Origin: Bacteroidales bacterium
GTDB lineage: Bacteria > Bacteroidota > Bacteroidia > Bacteroidales > UBA932
Assembly: GCA_017428035.1 (NCBI GenBank)
Contig: JAFRRR010000023.1
Location: 1 to 64,000 of the forward strand
Length of the DNA stretch: 64,000 bases
Direction of reading: 5' to 3'
Shown here: in pieces, positions 1-9,276 of the stretch
Layout of the letters: each line of letters starts with the position of its first letter
Numbering within the stretch: the first letter of the stretch is position 1
Translations under genes and position numbers: made by a program
The notes under the pieces: generated by a model
What the model was told of the DNA's origin: nothing
Seen by the model: the letters and a program-made list of their open reading frames with translations, nothing else
Databases searched by the model: none

Positions 1-140
1 AGAACATCGAATCCTTCAGCTTCACGCTTTCCGACGATGAGATGAAGCAGATTGCAGCCCTTAACAAAGAAAAGCGCTACTTCAATATGTCCTACGAGCA
101 AATCAAAGCCTGGATGGGCGATTACGAACTCTGGGATTAA
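1..140 (+). CDS. aldo/keto reductase, C-terminal fragment
   Basis: An open frame runs in from the left edge and stops with TAA at 138-140, leaving about 46 residues. The tail has the pattern of bacterial aldo/keto reductases of the 2,5-diketo-D-gluconate reductase type: FTLSDDEMKQIAALNKEKRY followed by a short aromatic C-terminus. In that family the segment follows the NADPH-binding part of the barrel. The catalytic residues lie outside the window, so substrate cannot be judged. An exported flavodoxin begins 17 bp downstream, which fits a small redox cluster, but joint transcription is an inference. Confidence 0.7.
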   Translation, partial: NIESFSFTLSDDEMKQIAALNKEKRYFNMSYEQIKAWMGDYELWD

Positions 141-157
141 TTCGGTATCTTTACAAA

Positions 158-751
158 ATGAGACAAACTGCAAAAACAATAATTACGGTCCTGCTGGCGG
201 TACTTACCGCCGGCACGGCCTGTGGACAAAACAAGAACAATATGAACCAGAAAGCACTCGTCATCTTTTTCTCTCACGCAGGGGAAAACTACTCTGTGGG
301 CAACATCAAAGTGGGCAACACCAAGATAGTTGCCGACTATATCTCCGAAATCACCGGCGCCAGTCAGTTTGAAATCGAAGCCGAAAAGGACTATGACATG
401 CCCTATATGGACCTCATTAAAGTGGCCCAGGACGAAGCAAAAGCAGGAGAATTGCCGGCCTACAAAGGCGATGTGGATGTGACGCCCTATGATGTCATCT
501 TCATCGGCGGGCCTATCTGGTGGGGCACCTATCCGCAGGTGATGTTCACCTTCTTCAAGGATCACGACCTCTCGGGTAAGACCGTCATCCCCTTCACCAC
601 CCACGAAGGCAGCGGGCTCGGCACCACCGTCCAGGATGTAAAGAAAGCCTGGCCAAAGGCCAATGTCAAACCGGGTTTTGCAATCTACGGCCACGAAGTC
701 CGCTCCGGCAGGGCCAAAATAGAGAAGTGGCTGAAGAATAATAATCTCTAA
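158..751 (+). CDS. exported flavodoxin-like protein
   Basis: A 197-residue protein. Residues 1-24 form a basic, hydrophobic signal sequence ending in TAGTACG, which could be a poor lipobox or an ordinary cleavage site. The mature part starts as a flavodoxin: KALVIFFSHAGENYSVGNIKVGN is split between the first beta strand and the FMN phosphate loop, followed by IGGPIWWGTYP and FTTHEGSGLG, as in the Flavodoxin_4 group. These proteins bind FMN and carry electrons; an envelope location is inferred from the leader. An internal Met at residue 29 (codon at 242) would give a cytoplasmic form. I prefer the upstream ATG because the leader is well formed. Confidence 0.8.
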   Translation: MRQTAKTIITVLLAVLTAGTACGQNKNNMNQKALVIFFSHAGENYSVGNIKVGNTKIVADYISEITGASQFEIEAEKDYDMPYMDLIKVAQDEAKAGELPAYKGDVDVTPYDVIFIGGPIWWGTYPQVMFTFFKDHDLSGKTVIPFTTHEGSGLGTTVQDVKKAWPKANVKPGFAIYGHEVRSGRAKIEKWLKNNNL

Positions 752-767
752 GCTCACCAAAATATGA

Positions 768-775
768 TAACTTTG
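768..775 (+). promoter_or_regulatory. Bacteroidetes -7 box (TAACTTTG)
   Basis: Exact match to TAnnTTTG placed 29 bp before the GTG start at 805. No TTG is seen at the usual -33 distance, so this is a half-supported promoter for the methyltransferase gene. Confidence 0.4.
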
Positions 776-804
776 AGCATCAGATAAATCGAAATTTACA
801 AATC

Positions 805-1476
805 GTGGATAAAGGTTTGCTCACTCAAGCGTTGTCTAAATTCTTCCTGGGGGTTATTCTCCTGGGAATTCTCTTATTCCTTCCGGCTTGGTCGCTTCGG
901 TATTGGCAGGGATGGCTGCTGATGGGCATTCTCTTCGTGCCGATGTTTGTGGCCGGATTGGTAATGATGGCCAAGAATCCGGACCTATTACGGAAACGTC
1001 TCAATGCGAAGGAACAGGAGGCGGAACAGAAGACCGTGGTAAAGCTGAGCGGCATATTGTTTATCGCGGCCTTTGTGGTCGCAGGTTTGAACTGGCGTTT
1101 TGGCTGGTGGATCTTGCCAAACTGGGCCGTATGGGTGGCCGCAGGGCTGTTTCTTGCATCATATCTCCTTTATGCCGAAGTACTCCGGGAGAATACCTAC
1201 CTGTCCCGGACCATCGAAGTCCAGGAGAACCAGAAGGTCATTGACACAGGCCTTTACGGCATTGTCAGGCACCCGATGTATATGGCCACCACCATTCTAT
1301 TCCTGGCTATGCCGCTGGTACTGGCCTCTCCCATCTCATTCATTATTATGCTGGGATACATTCCCGTGATTGCCAAGCGGATCAAGAATGAGGAGAAGGT
1401 CCTGGAAGAAGGGCTGAAGGGTTACAGGGAGTACAAGCAGAAGGTGAAGTACAAAGTGATACCGTTCGTCTGGTAA
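805..1476 (+). CDS. ICMT/PEMT-family membrane methyltransferase
   Basis: A 223-residue, very hydrophobic protein with about five membrane segments. Near residues 145-165 it carries GLYGIVRHPMYMA, the RHPxY signature of the isoprenylcysteine carboxyl methyltransferase / phospholipid methyltransferase superfamily. The charged tail (RIKNEEKVLEEGLKGYREY) is also typical. Members transfer methyl groups from S-adenosylmethionine to thiol, carboxyl or amine groups at the membrane. The bacterial substrate is unknown here. The start is GTG at 805, chosen because it gives a normal N-terminus before the first membrane segment and follows a -7 box. Confidence 0.8.
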   Translation: MDKGLLTQALSKFFLGVILLGILLFLPAWSLRYWQGWLLMGILFVPMFVAGLVMMAKNPDLLRKRLNAKEQEAEQKTVVKLSGILFIAAFVVAGLNWRFGWWILPNWAVWVAAGLFLASYLLYAEVLRENTYLSRTIEVQENQKVIDTGLYGIVRHPMYMATTILFLAMPLVLASPISFIIMLGYIPVIAKRIKNEEKVLEEGLKGYREYKQKVKYKVIPFVW

Positions 1477-1693
1477 AAAACTACCTTTGGTAACGCGAGC
1501 GAAGTTTTATCGAACGAACTCTTAAAGGCCATAGAGAGGATTTGGGAGTTGAGGTCTATCATCCCCGACCCTACCGACCCGTCGAAATGCATGGTCGAGG
1601 CAAATAGGTAAACCAATGACCCTTTCCATAAACGAAAAAAGTCATAAATTTGTGAAAGTCCGCTGAGACAGAATAAGGCAGGATTCACCAGAA
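1477..1693. other. intergenic, left part of a composition island
   Basis: This stretch is richer in A and T than its neighbours and has no convincing gene. The frame stays open from 1477 to a TAA at 1609-1611 directly after the methyltransferase stop, giving 44 codons without a start codon. It may be a gene remnant or chance. It contains one CATG, a tetranucleotide that is rare in the window. Confidence 0.3.
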
Positions 1694-2680
1694 ATGATTC
1701 ATTTCGTCAATAGTATAGAAGAGATATCGATACCGCCATTATCAAGGGTGGTCTATTTAGATGACTCTTTGTGTACCGAACGAGAGGTAATCGATACGAT
1801 TGAAGTTGCTATAGAGGCTCCTTACGAGAAGGATAATTGGGATGGTTTCAATGATGCGATTGTCGAATGGGACTGCTGGCTGAAGGATGTCTCCGGCGTT
1901 GTGCTTATACATAAGTCTTTGCCAAGCCTGAATGCCTGGGATATGAATATCTATCTGGAGATTCTGTCAGATAATAGCGCTTTGTGGGAGAAATCGGAAA
2001 TACCCCACCCGGAATTTCATATATACTTCATGCTTGCGGACAAGGCGCGAATAGACTTCTTTTTGCCGGGCGTTTTCCCGGAGCCTAAACCGGCACGGAA
2101 AAGAGCGCCAGCTACACATATCGGGGATATCTTTGAGATACCTATTCCGGACAACCGCAAGCGCTATATGCAATTCGTTGTTGTGGATTCTTCTTGTCTC
2201 GGCGCCTGGGGTGTACGGGTATTCAAAAAAGAATACGCTTTGGAAGAAAAGCCCTCGATAGATGATATAGTGAATGACAAGGTTGACTTCTATTACAACA
2301 CCCGAGCGCTTGGACACGGTGTCCTGTACGGGCTGTGGTCCCGATATGGGAAATCCGCCAACCTTGGCAATCTGAATGATATGGTTTTTAGGTCATATAT
2401 CGATGGCCTTGGCGATGGCCCAAGTTACTGGACTGTATGGAAGGCCGCACAACCCATACAATACTACAGGATTCTGCCCAGAAAGTATCTATATGCTGCC
2501 GAAGGGGTCTTGTGCCCACCGTTTCATCTAATAGAGCGAATCGTTACGGGGAGGGGAAACCGATTTACAAATATGTATGACGATTATGACACAGCTCCTT
2601 TTATTGAGAAGTTACATATTCGCGGTTTCGGTAGGATTTCGGATAAATACATCGTTCCCAAGAGACCTAAAAACTCCTGA
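1694..2680 (+). CDS. orphan fused immunity-like protein (barstar-like + Imm26-like)
   Basis: A 328-residue soluble protein without signal peptide. Residues 15-125 resemble the barstar fold family: an early strand (VVYLDD), a helix, then the spacing Y44-E-K-D-N-W49-D-G-F around the ribonuclease-binding helix, and a second W/D patch at 59-62. After a basic proline-rich linker (130-142) comes GDIFEIPIPDNRKRYMQF (144-161), the start pattern of Imm26-type immunity domains of polymorphic toxin systems. No toxin gene is adjacent. Base composition is AT-rich compared with both sides and the gene lies next to tRNA-Leu, which suggests acquisition. Both domain calls are by eye from sequence patterns and need a profile search. 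Confidence 0.5.
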   Translation: MIHFVNSIEEISIPPLSRVVYLDDSLCTEREVIDTIEVAIEAPYEKDNWDGFNDAIVEWDCWLKDVSGVVLIHKSLPSLNAWDMNIYLEILSDNSALWEKSEIPHPEFHIYFMLADKARIDFFLPGVFPEPKPARKRAPATHIGDIFEIPIPDNRKRYMQFVVVDSSCLGAWGVRVFKKEYALEEKPSIDDIVNDKVDFYYNTRALGHGVLYGLWSRYGKSANLGNLNDMVFRSYIDGLGDGPSYWTVWKAAQPIQYYRILPRKYLYAAEGVLCPPFHLIERIVTGRGNRFTNMYDDYDTAPFIEKLHIRGFGRISDKYIVPKRPKNS

Positions 2681-2831
2681 TGCGATACTTTTCGCCACAC
2701 TGCACGTTACGTCTCATGTATTATCAAACAGCCACTTGAAAAATGTGGTGCAAATGTGTCCAATTTTGGTGCATAAATGAAATAAGACTTTGTAGGAAGC
2801 TTGATTATCAGCAACTTACAAGGTCTTTGTG

Positions 2832-2915
2832 TACCCGGAGCCGGGGTCGAACCGGCACAGCCTCGCGGCCACTGGTGTTTGAGACCAGCGCGTCTACCGA
2901 TTCCGCCATCCGGGC
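2832..2915 (-). tRNA. tRNA-Leu (anticodon CAA)
   Basis: On the minus strand the sequence folds as a class II tRNA of 84 nt. The acceptor stem pairs GCCCGGA with TCCGGGT, the anticodon stem is CTGGT/ACCAG around loop CTCAAAC, there is a long variable arm, and the T arm contains GGTTCGACCCC. The anticodon reads CAA, so it decodes UUG leucine codons. The 3' CCA is not encoded, as usual in this phylum. Its 3' end faces the foreign-looking island at 1477-2831. Confidence 0.93.
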
Positions 2916-2973
2916 ATTGAATTGTGGAGCGACTGCGGCGCCCCCGGCAGACCTCGCCTTACGGGAGTGAGCA

Positions 2974-3003
2974 CAAAGGTAGGCCATTTTTCGGAAAATA
3001 CAA
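2974..3003 (-). promoter_or_regulatory. tRNA-Leu promoter
   Basis: On the minus strand TTG (3003-3001), a 19-bp spacer and TACCTTTG (2981-2974) match the Bacteroidetes sigma-ABfr consensus exactly. Transcription would begin near 2967, about 50 nt before the tRNA. Confidence 0.75.
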
Positions 3004-3039
3004 ATGATAGCGTTGACGCCTGAAAGGCAAGCGCTACAC

Positions 3040-5019
3040 TTACTTCAGCGGGAACTCGGGCCAGGAGCGGTCTATGCACGCTGCATCATCCAGCAAGACC
3101 TTGCCGTCGCAGATTTTTCCGGCCGCCAGAAGGGCCATTGCCAGATGGTGGTCGCCGTGAGAAGAGACCTTGCCGCCACGGAGCGTGTTGCCAAACGACC
3201 CGCGCACCAGCAGAGAGTCGCCTTCTACAGTGATGTCGGCGCCCAGACGAAGAAACTCCTTCACATAGAGCTTCTCCCCGCCCCGGAGCGCCTTAATGCC
3301 AAGGATGCGGCTCACGCCCTCGCTGCGCAGGGCCAGCAGCAGGATGGGCCCCAGCAAGTCGGGACAATCGGTGATATCGCACTCAAACGCCGCCATAAGC
3401 GACCTGAACGCAGAATAATACCCCACACTGTCGCCAAGATACTCCATCTCGGGATCGGTGTAACGCTCTATATCGGCCCCGGCCGTCTCAAACACGTCCA
3501 GGATATAATTTTCCTCTTGCAGAGAGCCGCCACGCATATTCTCAACGCCGCTCTCTCCCGCAATTGCACCCAGCGTAAGCCATAGCGCCGCTGCGCTCCA
3601 GTCCCCCTCTATGTCGAACCGGCTGGGCAGATAACGGCGGCCGTCACTCGAAAACTTGTACACGACACTCCCCGCCTCTTCTGACAGTACATCCTCGTAT
3701 TTGATGCCGAACCGGCGCACCACATCGGCAGTGACCTGAATGTGCTTCAGGCAACTGGCCTCGCTGATTTTGAGAGTGATCTCCCCCGCCCCGGCAAGTG
3801 GCAGCGCCATCATCAGCCCCGTAAGGAACTGGGCGCTGGCGGGCGACGAAATATTGTAGGTGCCGCCCTTGAACGGCCCCTGCACGGTGGCAGGAAGATG
3901 GCCTGCGGTGAAATCTACATTCACCCCGTGGCGGGTCAGTTCGGGACATCTGACATTGAACTTATGGCTGGCGATGGCCCCGTGGCCATCTATCGTGACC
4001 ACATTGCGGCACAGCGCCGCCAGCGGTATGCAAATCCTGCACAGGAGGCCGCTGCAGCCAACATCCAGACGATCGTCCTTTACCATCAGGCCATATTTGG
4101 CAATATCCTGATGGCCGATGACAGTCAACTCTTTGGTCCGGCGGGAATATTTGACCTCGGCAAAAAGCTGCCTGGCCACATCCATCGCCGCCGAAATATC
4201 TTCTGATGGCGTTATGTTTTCCAGAACCGTCTCCCCGGAAGTGAGCGCGGCCGCCACGATGGCCCTGATGGCGATGCTCTTGGCGCACGGCGGCTCCACG
4301 TCGCCCCAGCAGCGGGTATCTTCTGCAGGGAGAAAATCAAAGAAAAGCGGCTGGCCCTCTGCGGTGGGCAGGCGACGGCGCGGAGCGGCATACATCAGCG
4401 GCGCACCGCGGTGAAACGCTTCGTATCGAGACTGCTCTCCCTCTCGGCCCATTGCAAACGCTATGAGGTGTTCGGGCGGGAAAGAGTCGTACAGCGCCAG
4501 CACCCTGGCCGCCTCGTCGGGATGATGGGCGGTGGTTACAATCTTGGCGATGTCGGCCCCCATAGAAAAAATGCGGCTGGCAATTGCCTGCAACGCCTGG
4601 GTCGATTCGGTGCCGTAAGGATTGTGGTGGGAAAGGATCACCTTGCAGCCATAGTTCAGCGCAAGCTGCTCCAGCCAGAGCAACTCGTTTCGGGGGAAAT
4701 CCATATCGACATCAATATAGTCGGCGCCGGCAATAATAGAGGCGGAAAGCATCCGCACGGCCATATCCACCTCGGTGCAGTCGGGCTCGGAATCGTCGTC
4801 GCCAAGATCCAGATGATCTGCCTCGGAAGGATCCTTTATGCGATAGGTGGCCACCACGGGGCAATTCCCGCAGCCGGCAAAGAAATATTTGATGTCGTCG
4901 GTATCAAAAATGAGGTCGTCAAGCCGCAGCTCCACAGCGTGCGCGCCGATATCCGCCAGTGCCCAGGCACAGCAGTAATCGACATCCATCTGGCAGAGGC
5001 TGTAGCACGGTAGACCCAT
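3040..5019 (-). CDS. aroDA: fused type I 3-dehydroquinate dehydratase / EPSP synthase
   Basis: A 659-residue bifunctional shikimate-pathway protein. Residues 1-215 are a type I DHQ dehydratase: VELRLD (29-34), the catalytic histidine in ILSHHNPYGTE (128-138) and the Schiff-base lysine K159 in IAKIVTT. Residues 237-659 are an EPSP synthase of full length, keeping K247/S248/R252, Q397, aspartate D554, E588 and R591. The usual NAGTxxR motif is CSGLLCR (322-328), and the PEP-binding arginine of the DHR motif is histidine (DHHLAMA, H625). Activity of the second domain is therefore less certain. The ATG overlaps the S41 protease stop in TAATG, so translation is probably coupled. Confidence 0.88.
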   Translation of the reverse strand: MGLPCYSLCQMDVDYCCAWALADIGAHAVELRLDDLIFDTDDIKYFFAGCGNCPVVATYRIKDPSEADHLDLGDDDSEPDCTEVDMAVRMLSASIIAGADYIDVDMDFPRNELLWLEQLALNYGCKVILSHHNPYGTESTQALQAIASRIFSMGADIAKIVTTAHHPDEAARVLALYDSFPPEHLIAFAMGREGEQSRYEAFHRGAPLMYAAPRRRLPTAEGQPLFFDFLPAEDTRCWGDVEPPCAKSIAIRAIVAAALTSGETVLENITPSEDISAAMDVARQLFAEVKYSRRTKELTVIGHQDIAKYGLMVKDDRLDVGCSGLLCRICIPLAALCRNVVTIDGHGAIASHKFNVRCPELTRHGVNVDFTAGHLPATVQGPFKGGTYNISSPASAQFLTGLMMALPLAGAGEITLKISEASCLKHIQVTADVVRRFGIKYEDVLSEEAGSVVYKFSSDGRRYLPSRFDIEGDWSAAALWLTLGAIAGESGVENMRGGSLQEENYILDVFETAGADIERYTDPEMEYLGDSVGYYSAFRSLMAAFECDITDCPDLLGPILLLALRSEGVSRILGIKALRGGEKLYVKEFLRLGADITVEGDSLLVRGSFGNTLRGGKVSSHGDHHLAMALLAAGKICDGKVLLDDAACIDRSWPEFPLK

Positions 5020-6635
5020 TACTGCTTATCCTCCAGCCACTTGTCAATAGAAGTGAAGAGCTGTTTGTCGTAGCGCAAATCTACAATCGCAGAGGCGCGC
5101 TGGAAGTAATACTTAACGGCGATATCGCTCTCGAGGATGGGCTTGACCTCATCCTTAACCATACGCAGAGCCTCGGCCTTGTTTATGTCCAGCTTGGACT
5201 TCAGGGCCTCTATCTCAGCCTTGCAGTTGTCGTAGAGACCGTCGTATTTTGCAACCTCTATGAGTTTCTCTATCTCGGCATCGGTGCCGCTGCGCCAGTC
5301 AAACTCCTTGTCCTGGCAGAACGCCACAAAGTCTTCGTACTCCTCGTCGGTGAGGGCAAACTCATCTGCAGGGGCAATCGTCTCGTGCTCTTTATAGTAC
5401 TTGAGGGCGTAATCGCCAAGTATATCGTTGTAAACCAGCGAAATAGTGGGGCGGCTATACTTGTCGTGCTCTACTATGATGTCGGGGGTAATGCCGCCGC
5501 CATCCTTGACCGTGCGGCCACCCGCAGTCTTGAATTCGTGGGTCAGGGAGTCGGGAATTGCACCCACGCTGCCGTCTTCGTTGCGGTGGCTGTAGTCTAT
5601 GGCCTGCACGCAACGGCCGCTTGGCGTGTAATACTTGCCGGTGGTCACCTTAAGGGTGCCGTTGAAGGAGGTGGGGCGCACCGACTGGATCAGACCCTTG
5701 CCAAACGAACGTACACCGGCTATGGTGCCGCGGTCCAGATCCTGGAAGGCGCCCGCCACAATTTCGCTGGCAGAAGCGCTGCCGCTGTTAATCATAACCA
5801 TCACCGGAATCTTGGTGTCGATAGGGTCGGTCTGGGTGCGGTATTCCACGTTGGTACCCTTGGCGCGGCCCTTGGAAGAAACCACCACGGTTCCCTTGGG
5901 CACAAACAGCGACATAAGCTTTATGGCTTCGTCCATAAGGCCGCCGCCATTGCCGCGAAGGTCAATTATCAGCCTCTCGGCGCCGCTGGCCTTGAGCTCC
6001 TGCACCACATTCCTGAGTTCGGCCGTCATCCCCTGGGTGAAACCGGTGATGGAGACATAGCCGATATTGCCGCGGAGCAGGCAGTAATGCTCTATGTTGG
6101 AAATATGGATGCGCTCGCGCTTTACGGTGACATCCTCTACATTCCCGGTGCGGCCCTTCACCACCTTGAACACGACCTTGCTGCCGGGCTGGCCCTTCAT
6201 CCTGTCGGAACTCTGCTGCGAAGTCTCGCCGTAGACACTCTTGCCATCTATGGCAATGATGCTGTCGCCCGGCTGCAGACCGGCCTTGACGGCAGGGCTG
6301 TCGGGATAGGGCTCGGTGATGAGCACCGCTTCATTGGGGCGTTTCTTGATAAGCGAACCCACGCCGCCGTAGATGCCGGTGGTCATCATCTGCACGTCAT
6401 CTTCATCTTCTTCAGGATAATAGACCGTGTAGGGATCCAGCGAAGAGAGCATCGCATTGATGCCGGTGTTTATCAATTTGCCAAACTGCACGCTGTCAAC
6501 ATAGTTGGCAGAGAGCTGCTTGAGTATCGAATTCTGGACGTCCAGGGATTTTGCCAAATCAAAATTGGCGCTCTGCGCCGTTGCGGCAACGGAAATCACC
6601 GCCAGCGAGATTATCGCAAGTATTCTTTTTCTCAT
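5019..6635 (-). CDS. S41 C-terminal processing peptidase (CtpA/Prc-like)
   Basis: A 538-residue exported serine protease. A signal peptide (about 1-21, ending TAQS) is followed by a PDZ domain with PDSPAVKAGLQPGDSIIAIDG near residues 113-133. The catalytic core follows: LIIDLRGNGGG, the nucleophile region NSGSASASEIVAG and the general-base lysine in SFGKGLIQ. It should act in the periplasm, cutting C-termini of envelope proteins. The C-terminal extension (about 400-538) is common in Bacteroidetes members. It lies 44 bp after leuB and overlaps aroDA by one base, so it appears to be carried in the leucine operon. Confidence 0.9.
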   Translation of the reverse strand: MRKRILAIISLAVISVAATAQSANFDLAKSLDVQNSILKQLSANYVDSVQFGKLINTGINAMLSSLDPYTVYYPEEDEDDVQMMTTGIYGGVGSLIKKRPNEAVLITEPYPDSPAVKAGLQPGDSIIAIDGKSVYGETSQQSSDRMKGQPGSKVVFKVVKGRTGNVEDVTVKRERIHISNIEHYCLLRGNIGYVSITGFTQGMTAELRNVVQELKASGAERLIIDLRGNGGGLMDEAIKLMSLFVPKGTVVVSSKGRAKGTNVEYRTQTDPIDTKIPVMVMINSGSASASEIVAGAFQDLDRGTIAGVRSFGKGLIQSVRPTSFNGTLKVTTGKYYTPSGRCVQAIDYSHRNEDGSVGAIPDSLTHEFKTAGGRTVKDGGGITPDIIVEHDKYSRPTISLVYNDILGDYALKYYKEHETIAPADEFALTDEEYEDFVAFCQDKEFDWRSGTDAEIEKLIEVAKYDGLYDNCKAEIEALKSKLDINKAEALRMVKDEVKPILESDIAVKYYFQRASAIVDLRYDKQLFTSIDKWLEDKQ

Positions 6636-6679
6636 AATGTCAATTTTTCACCCGGATGATTCGGCAAAAAATATACCAA

Positions 6680-7741
6680 TCAGGCCTTTTTGATGTAATC
6701 TACAATCCAAGCGCCGACCTCTTTTGTGCCGTACTTGGCTCCGCCGGGAACCTGAATCTCGGGCGTGCGGACGTTGGCATCCAGCGATGCGGCCACGGCA
6801 CGGCGGATAAGAGCGCCCTCTTCTTTAAGGTCGAAATACTCGAACAACATTGCCGCAGAGAGTATCTGAGCCAGCGGATTGGCGATATTCAGACCCTTGG
6901 CTGCCGGCCAGCTGCCGTGTACCGGCTCGAACACTGGAGTGTGCTCTCCGGTGGAGGCGCTGGGCAGAAGACCCATACTGCCGGTGATGCAGCTGCCCTC
7001 GTCTGTCAGAATGTCACCAAAAGTGTTCTCTGTGACCATCACGTCAAAGAACTTGGGCTCCTGGATCATTCGCATAGAGGCGTTGTCCACATACATAAAA
7101 TCTGTGGTGACATCGGGATATTTGGGGGCCATTTCCTGGGCGACCTTGCGCCACAGACGGCTGGAAGCCAGCACGTTGGCCTTGTCCACCACGGTCAGGT
7201 GGCGACCCCTGCGGCGGGCATATTCGTAGCCCACCTTTAGGATGCGCTCTATCTCGCCGCGGGTGTAGTAGTTGGTGTCGTAGGCCTTCTCGTCGTCCTG
7301 ATATTTCTCGCCGAAATACATACCTCCGGTGAGTTCGCGAATGCATATGAAATCGGCGCCGCGCACCAATTCGTCCTTTAGCGGAGAGTTGTGCACCAGG
7401 CAGTCGAAAGTCTCTATGGGGCGGATATTGGCGTACAGACCCAGCTTCTTGCGCATTGCCAGCAGACCCTGCTCGGGACGGACCTTGGCGGTGGGGTTGT
7501 TGTCAAAGCGGGGATCACCCACTGCAGAGAAAAGCACCGCATCGGCCTCCATACAGGTCTGGAAGGTCTCTTCGGGGAACGGGTCGCCCACCTTGTCTAT
7601 GGCGTCGGCGCCGCAGATGGCCTCTTTGAAAGAGACCTCGTGGCCAAAGCGGTCGCACACCGCCTGCATAACCTCTACACCAACCTTGGAAATCTCGGGA
7701 CCGATACCGTCGCCCGGAAGAACTGCTATTTTGAGTTTCAT
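6680..7741 (-). CDS. leuB: 3-isopropylmalate dehydrogenase
   Basis: A 353-residue cytoplasmic enzyme that oxidises and decarboxylates 3-isopropylmalate to 2-ketoisocaproate with NAD+. The sequence has the family start ([14 protein letters not shown]), the substrate loop [12 protein letters not shown], the Mg-binding MYVDNASM and [12 protein letters not shown] blocks, and the nucleotide-binding segment [12 protein letters not shown]. Length is normal. It begins 2 bp after the leuA-like gene, as the last leucine gene of the operon leuC-D-A-B. Confidence 0.95.
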   Translation of the reverse strand: MKLKIAVLPGDGIGPEISKVGVEVMQAVCDRFGHEVSFKEAICGADAIDKVGDPFPEETFQTCMEADAVLFSAVGDPRFDNNPTAKVRPEQGLLAMRKKLGLYANIRPIETFDCLVHNSPLKDELVRGADFICIRELTGGMYFGEKYQDDEKAYDTNYYTRGEIERILKVGYEYARRRGRHLTVVDKANVLASSRLWRKVAQEMAPKYPDVTTDFMYVDNASMRMIQEPKFFDVMVTENTFGDILTDEGSCITGSMGLLPSASTGEHTPVFEPVHGSWPAAKGLNIANPLAQILSAAMLFEYFDLKEEGALIRRAVAASLDANVRTPEIQVPGGAKYGTKEVGAWIVDYIKKA

Positions 7742-7743
7742 AT

Positions 7744-9276
7744 TTATTCTTTTTCGCTTGTGATAATGTTCAACATTTTCATTGTGGCCTTGATGGCCGC
7801 CTCAACCTGATCTGCATCCAGACCGCGGGTGTGGATGGTGCGGCCGTCGTAGTCCCAGTCGATACGGGTCTGTACCAAGGCGTCGGTGCGGCCGCCCGGA
7901 GGAATGCTTACGGCGTAGTCGCTAAGCCAGGGGAAAGGCTTGTGCAGATGGTCGCGGAATATGTGGCGCACGGCCCGCACAAAGGCGTCGTACTGGCCGT
8001 CTCCGCTAGCCTGCTCTTCATATACCTTGCCCAGCACCTCCAGCTTGACGATGGCGGTGGGCTTGAGGCCGTAGGCGGTGCTGACCATATAGCTCAGCAG
8101 CTTGACATTCTCCTGAGAAAGATCGTGACCGATGACGTCGCTCACAATGAACGGAAGGTCGTCGGGCGTGACGGTCTCCTTTTTGTCGCCCAGCTCTATG
8201 ATGCGGTCGGTGACGCGGCGCGTCTGCTCGGGACTAAGGTCCAGATGCATATTCTCAAGATTCTTGAGGATATTGGCCCGGCCGCTGTTCTTGCCCAGGG
8301 CATATTCGCGTCTGCGGCCGAAACGCTCCGGCAGCAGGTCGTTGCAGTAAAGATTGTTTTTCTTGTCGCCGTCGGCGTGGACGCCCGCCACCTGGGTGAA
8401 GACATTGTCGCCCACGATAGGGCGGTTGGCTGGAATCGGTGTCAGCGAATAGCTACTCACCAGACGACTCAGCTCGTGCAGGCGGCTCTCGTCCACGCCG
8501 GTTTCAATCCCAGCCATATCGGCAAGCACTGCCTGCACGCTGGCCAGAGGGGCGTTGCCGGCACGCTCTCCAAGACCGTTGACACAAGTGTGAACACCCT
8601 TGCAGCCGGCCTTTACGGCCGCCAGAGTGTTGGCCACCGCCAGGTCATAGTCGTTGTGGGCGTGGAAATCAAAATGGATTCCGGGGAAGCGGGCCACCAT
8701 AGTGCCGATAAACTCGCCCACCTGAGCGGGACTTAGCACGCCCAGGGTGTCGGGCAGCATAAACCGCTTGATGCCGGAGTTTTTGAGGGCCTCGATAAGA
8801 TTGAAGACATAGTCGGGAGAGTTCTTCATCCCGTTGCTCCAATCTTCAAGATAGAGATTCACCGTCAGGTCTTTGGACAGGGCATATTTGATGGTGTCGG
8901 CCACCTGGGCAATATGCTCTTCGGGGGTCTTGCCCAGCTGCTCGCGGCAGTGGCGCTCGCTCCCTTTGCACAGGAGGTTCATCACCTTTGCCCCGCAGCC
9001 GGCAATCCAGTCGGCAGAAACGTTGCCGTCGGCAAAGCCCAGCACCTCAACCCTCTCCAGCAGGCCGTTCTTGAGAGCCCACGCACATATTTCGCCCACC
9101 GACTCCTTTTCGCCGGCGGAGACGCGCGCAGAGGCTATCTCTATGCGGTCAACCTTGGCATCCAGCAGCAGGCAGCGGGCAATCAGCAGCTTCTCGTGCG
9201 GCACAAAGTTGACACCGTTGGTCTGCTCCCCATCGCGGAGAGTAGTGTCCATTATCTCTATCTTTCGCTTCTCCAT
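7744..9276 (-). CDS. 2-isopropylmalate synthase or citramalate synthase
   Basis: A 510-residue member of the HMG-CoA-lyase-like acyltransferase family. The N-terminal barrel has [14 protein letters not shown], the metal-binding [12 protein letters not shown] and the [11 protein letters not shown] block. A C-terminal LeuA-type allosteric dimer domain follows from about residue 390. Such enzymes condense acetyl-CoA with 2-ketoisovalerate (leucine) or pyruvate (citramalate, for isoleucine). Many Bacteroidales keep this divergent paralogue beside a classical leuA, but no second leuA is in this window, so it may be the only synthase of the operon. The start abuts the leuD stop. Confidence 0.85.
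   Translation of the reverse strand: MEKRKIEIMDTTLRDGEQTNGVNFVPHEKLLIARCLLLDAKVDRIEIASARVSAGEKESVGEICAWALKNGLLERVEVLGFADGNVSADWIAGCGAKVMNLLCKGSERHCREQLGKTPEEHIAQVADTIKYALSKDLTVNLYLEDWSNGMKNSPDYVFNLIEALKNSGIKRFMLPDTLGVLSPAQVGEFIGTMVARFPGIHFDFHAHNDYDLAVANTLAAVKAGCKGVHTCVNGLGERAGNAPLASVQAVLADMAGIETGVDESRLHELSRLVSSYSLTPIPANRPIVGDNVFTQVAGVHADGDKKNNLYCNDLLPERFGRRREYALGKNSGRANILKNLENMHLDLSPEQTRRVTDRIIELGDKKETVTPDDLPFIVSDVIGHDLSQENVKLLSYMVSTAYGLKPTAIVKLEVLGKVYEEQASGDGQYDAFVRAVRHIFRDHLHKPFPWLSDYAVSIPPGGRTDALVQTRIDWDYDGRTIHTRGLDADQVEAAIKATMKMLNIITSEKE

Noticed and set aside
1477-1611. Possible small gene or pseudogene after the ICMT gene
   Set aside because: No start codon and no recognised family; kept only as a note on the intergenic region.
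4959-6659. 566-codon open frame antisense to the S41 protease
   Set aside because: The minus-strand protease has a signal peptide, PDZ and catalytic motifs; the antisense product has no recognisable motif and reflects high-GC codon use.
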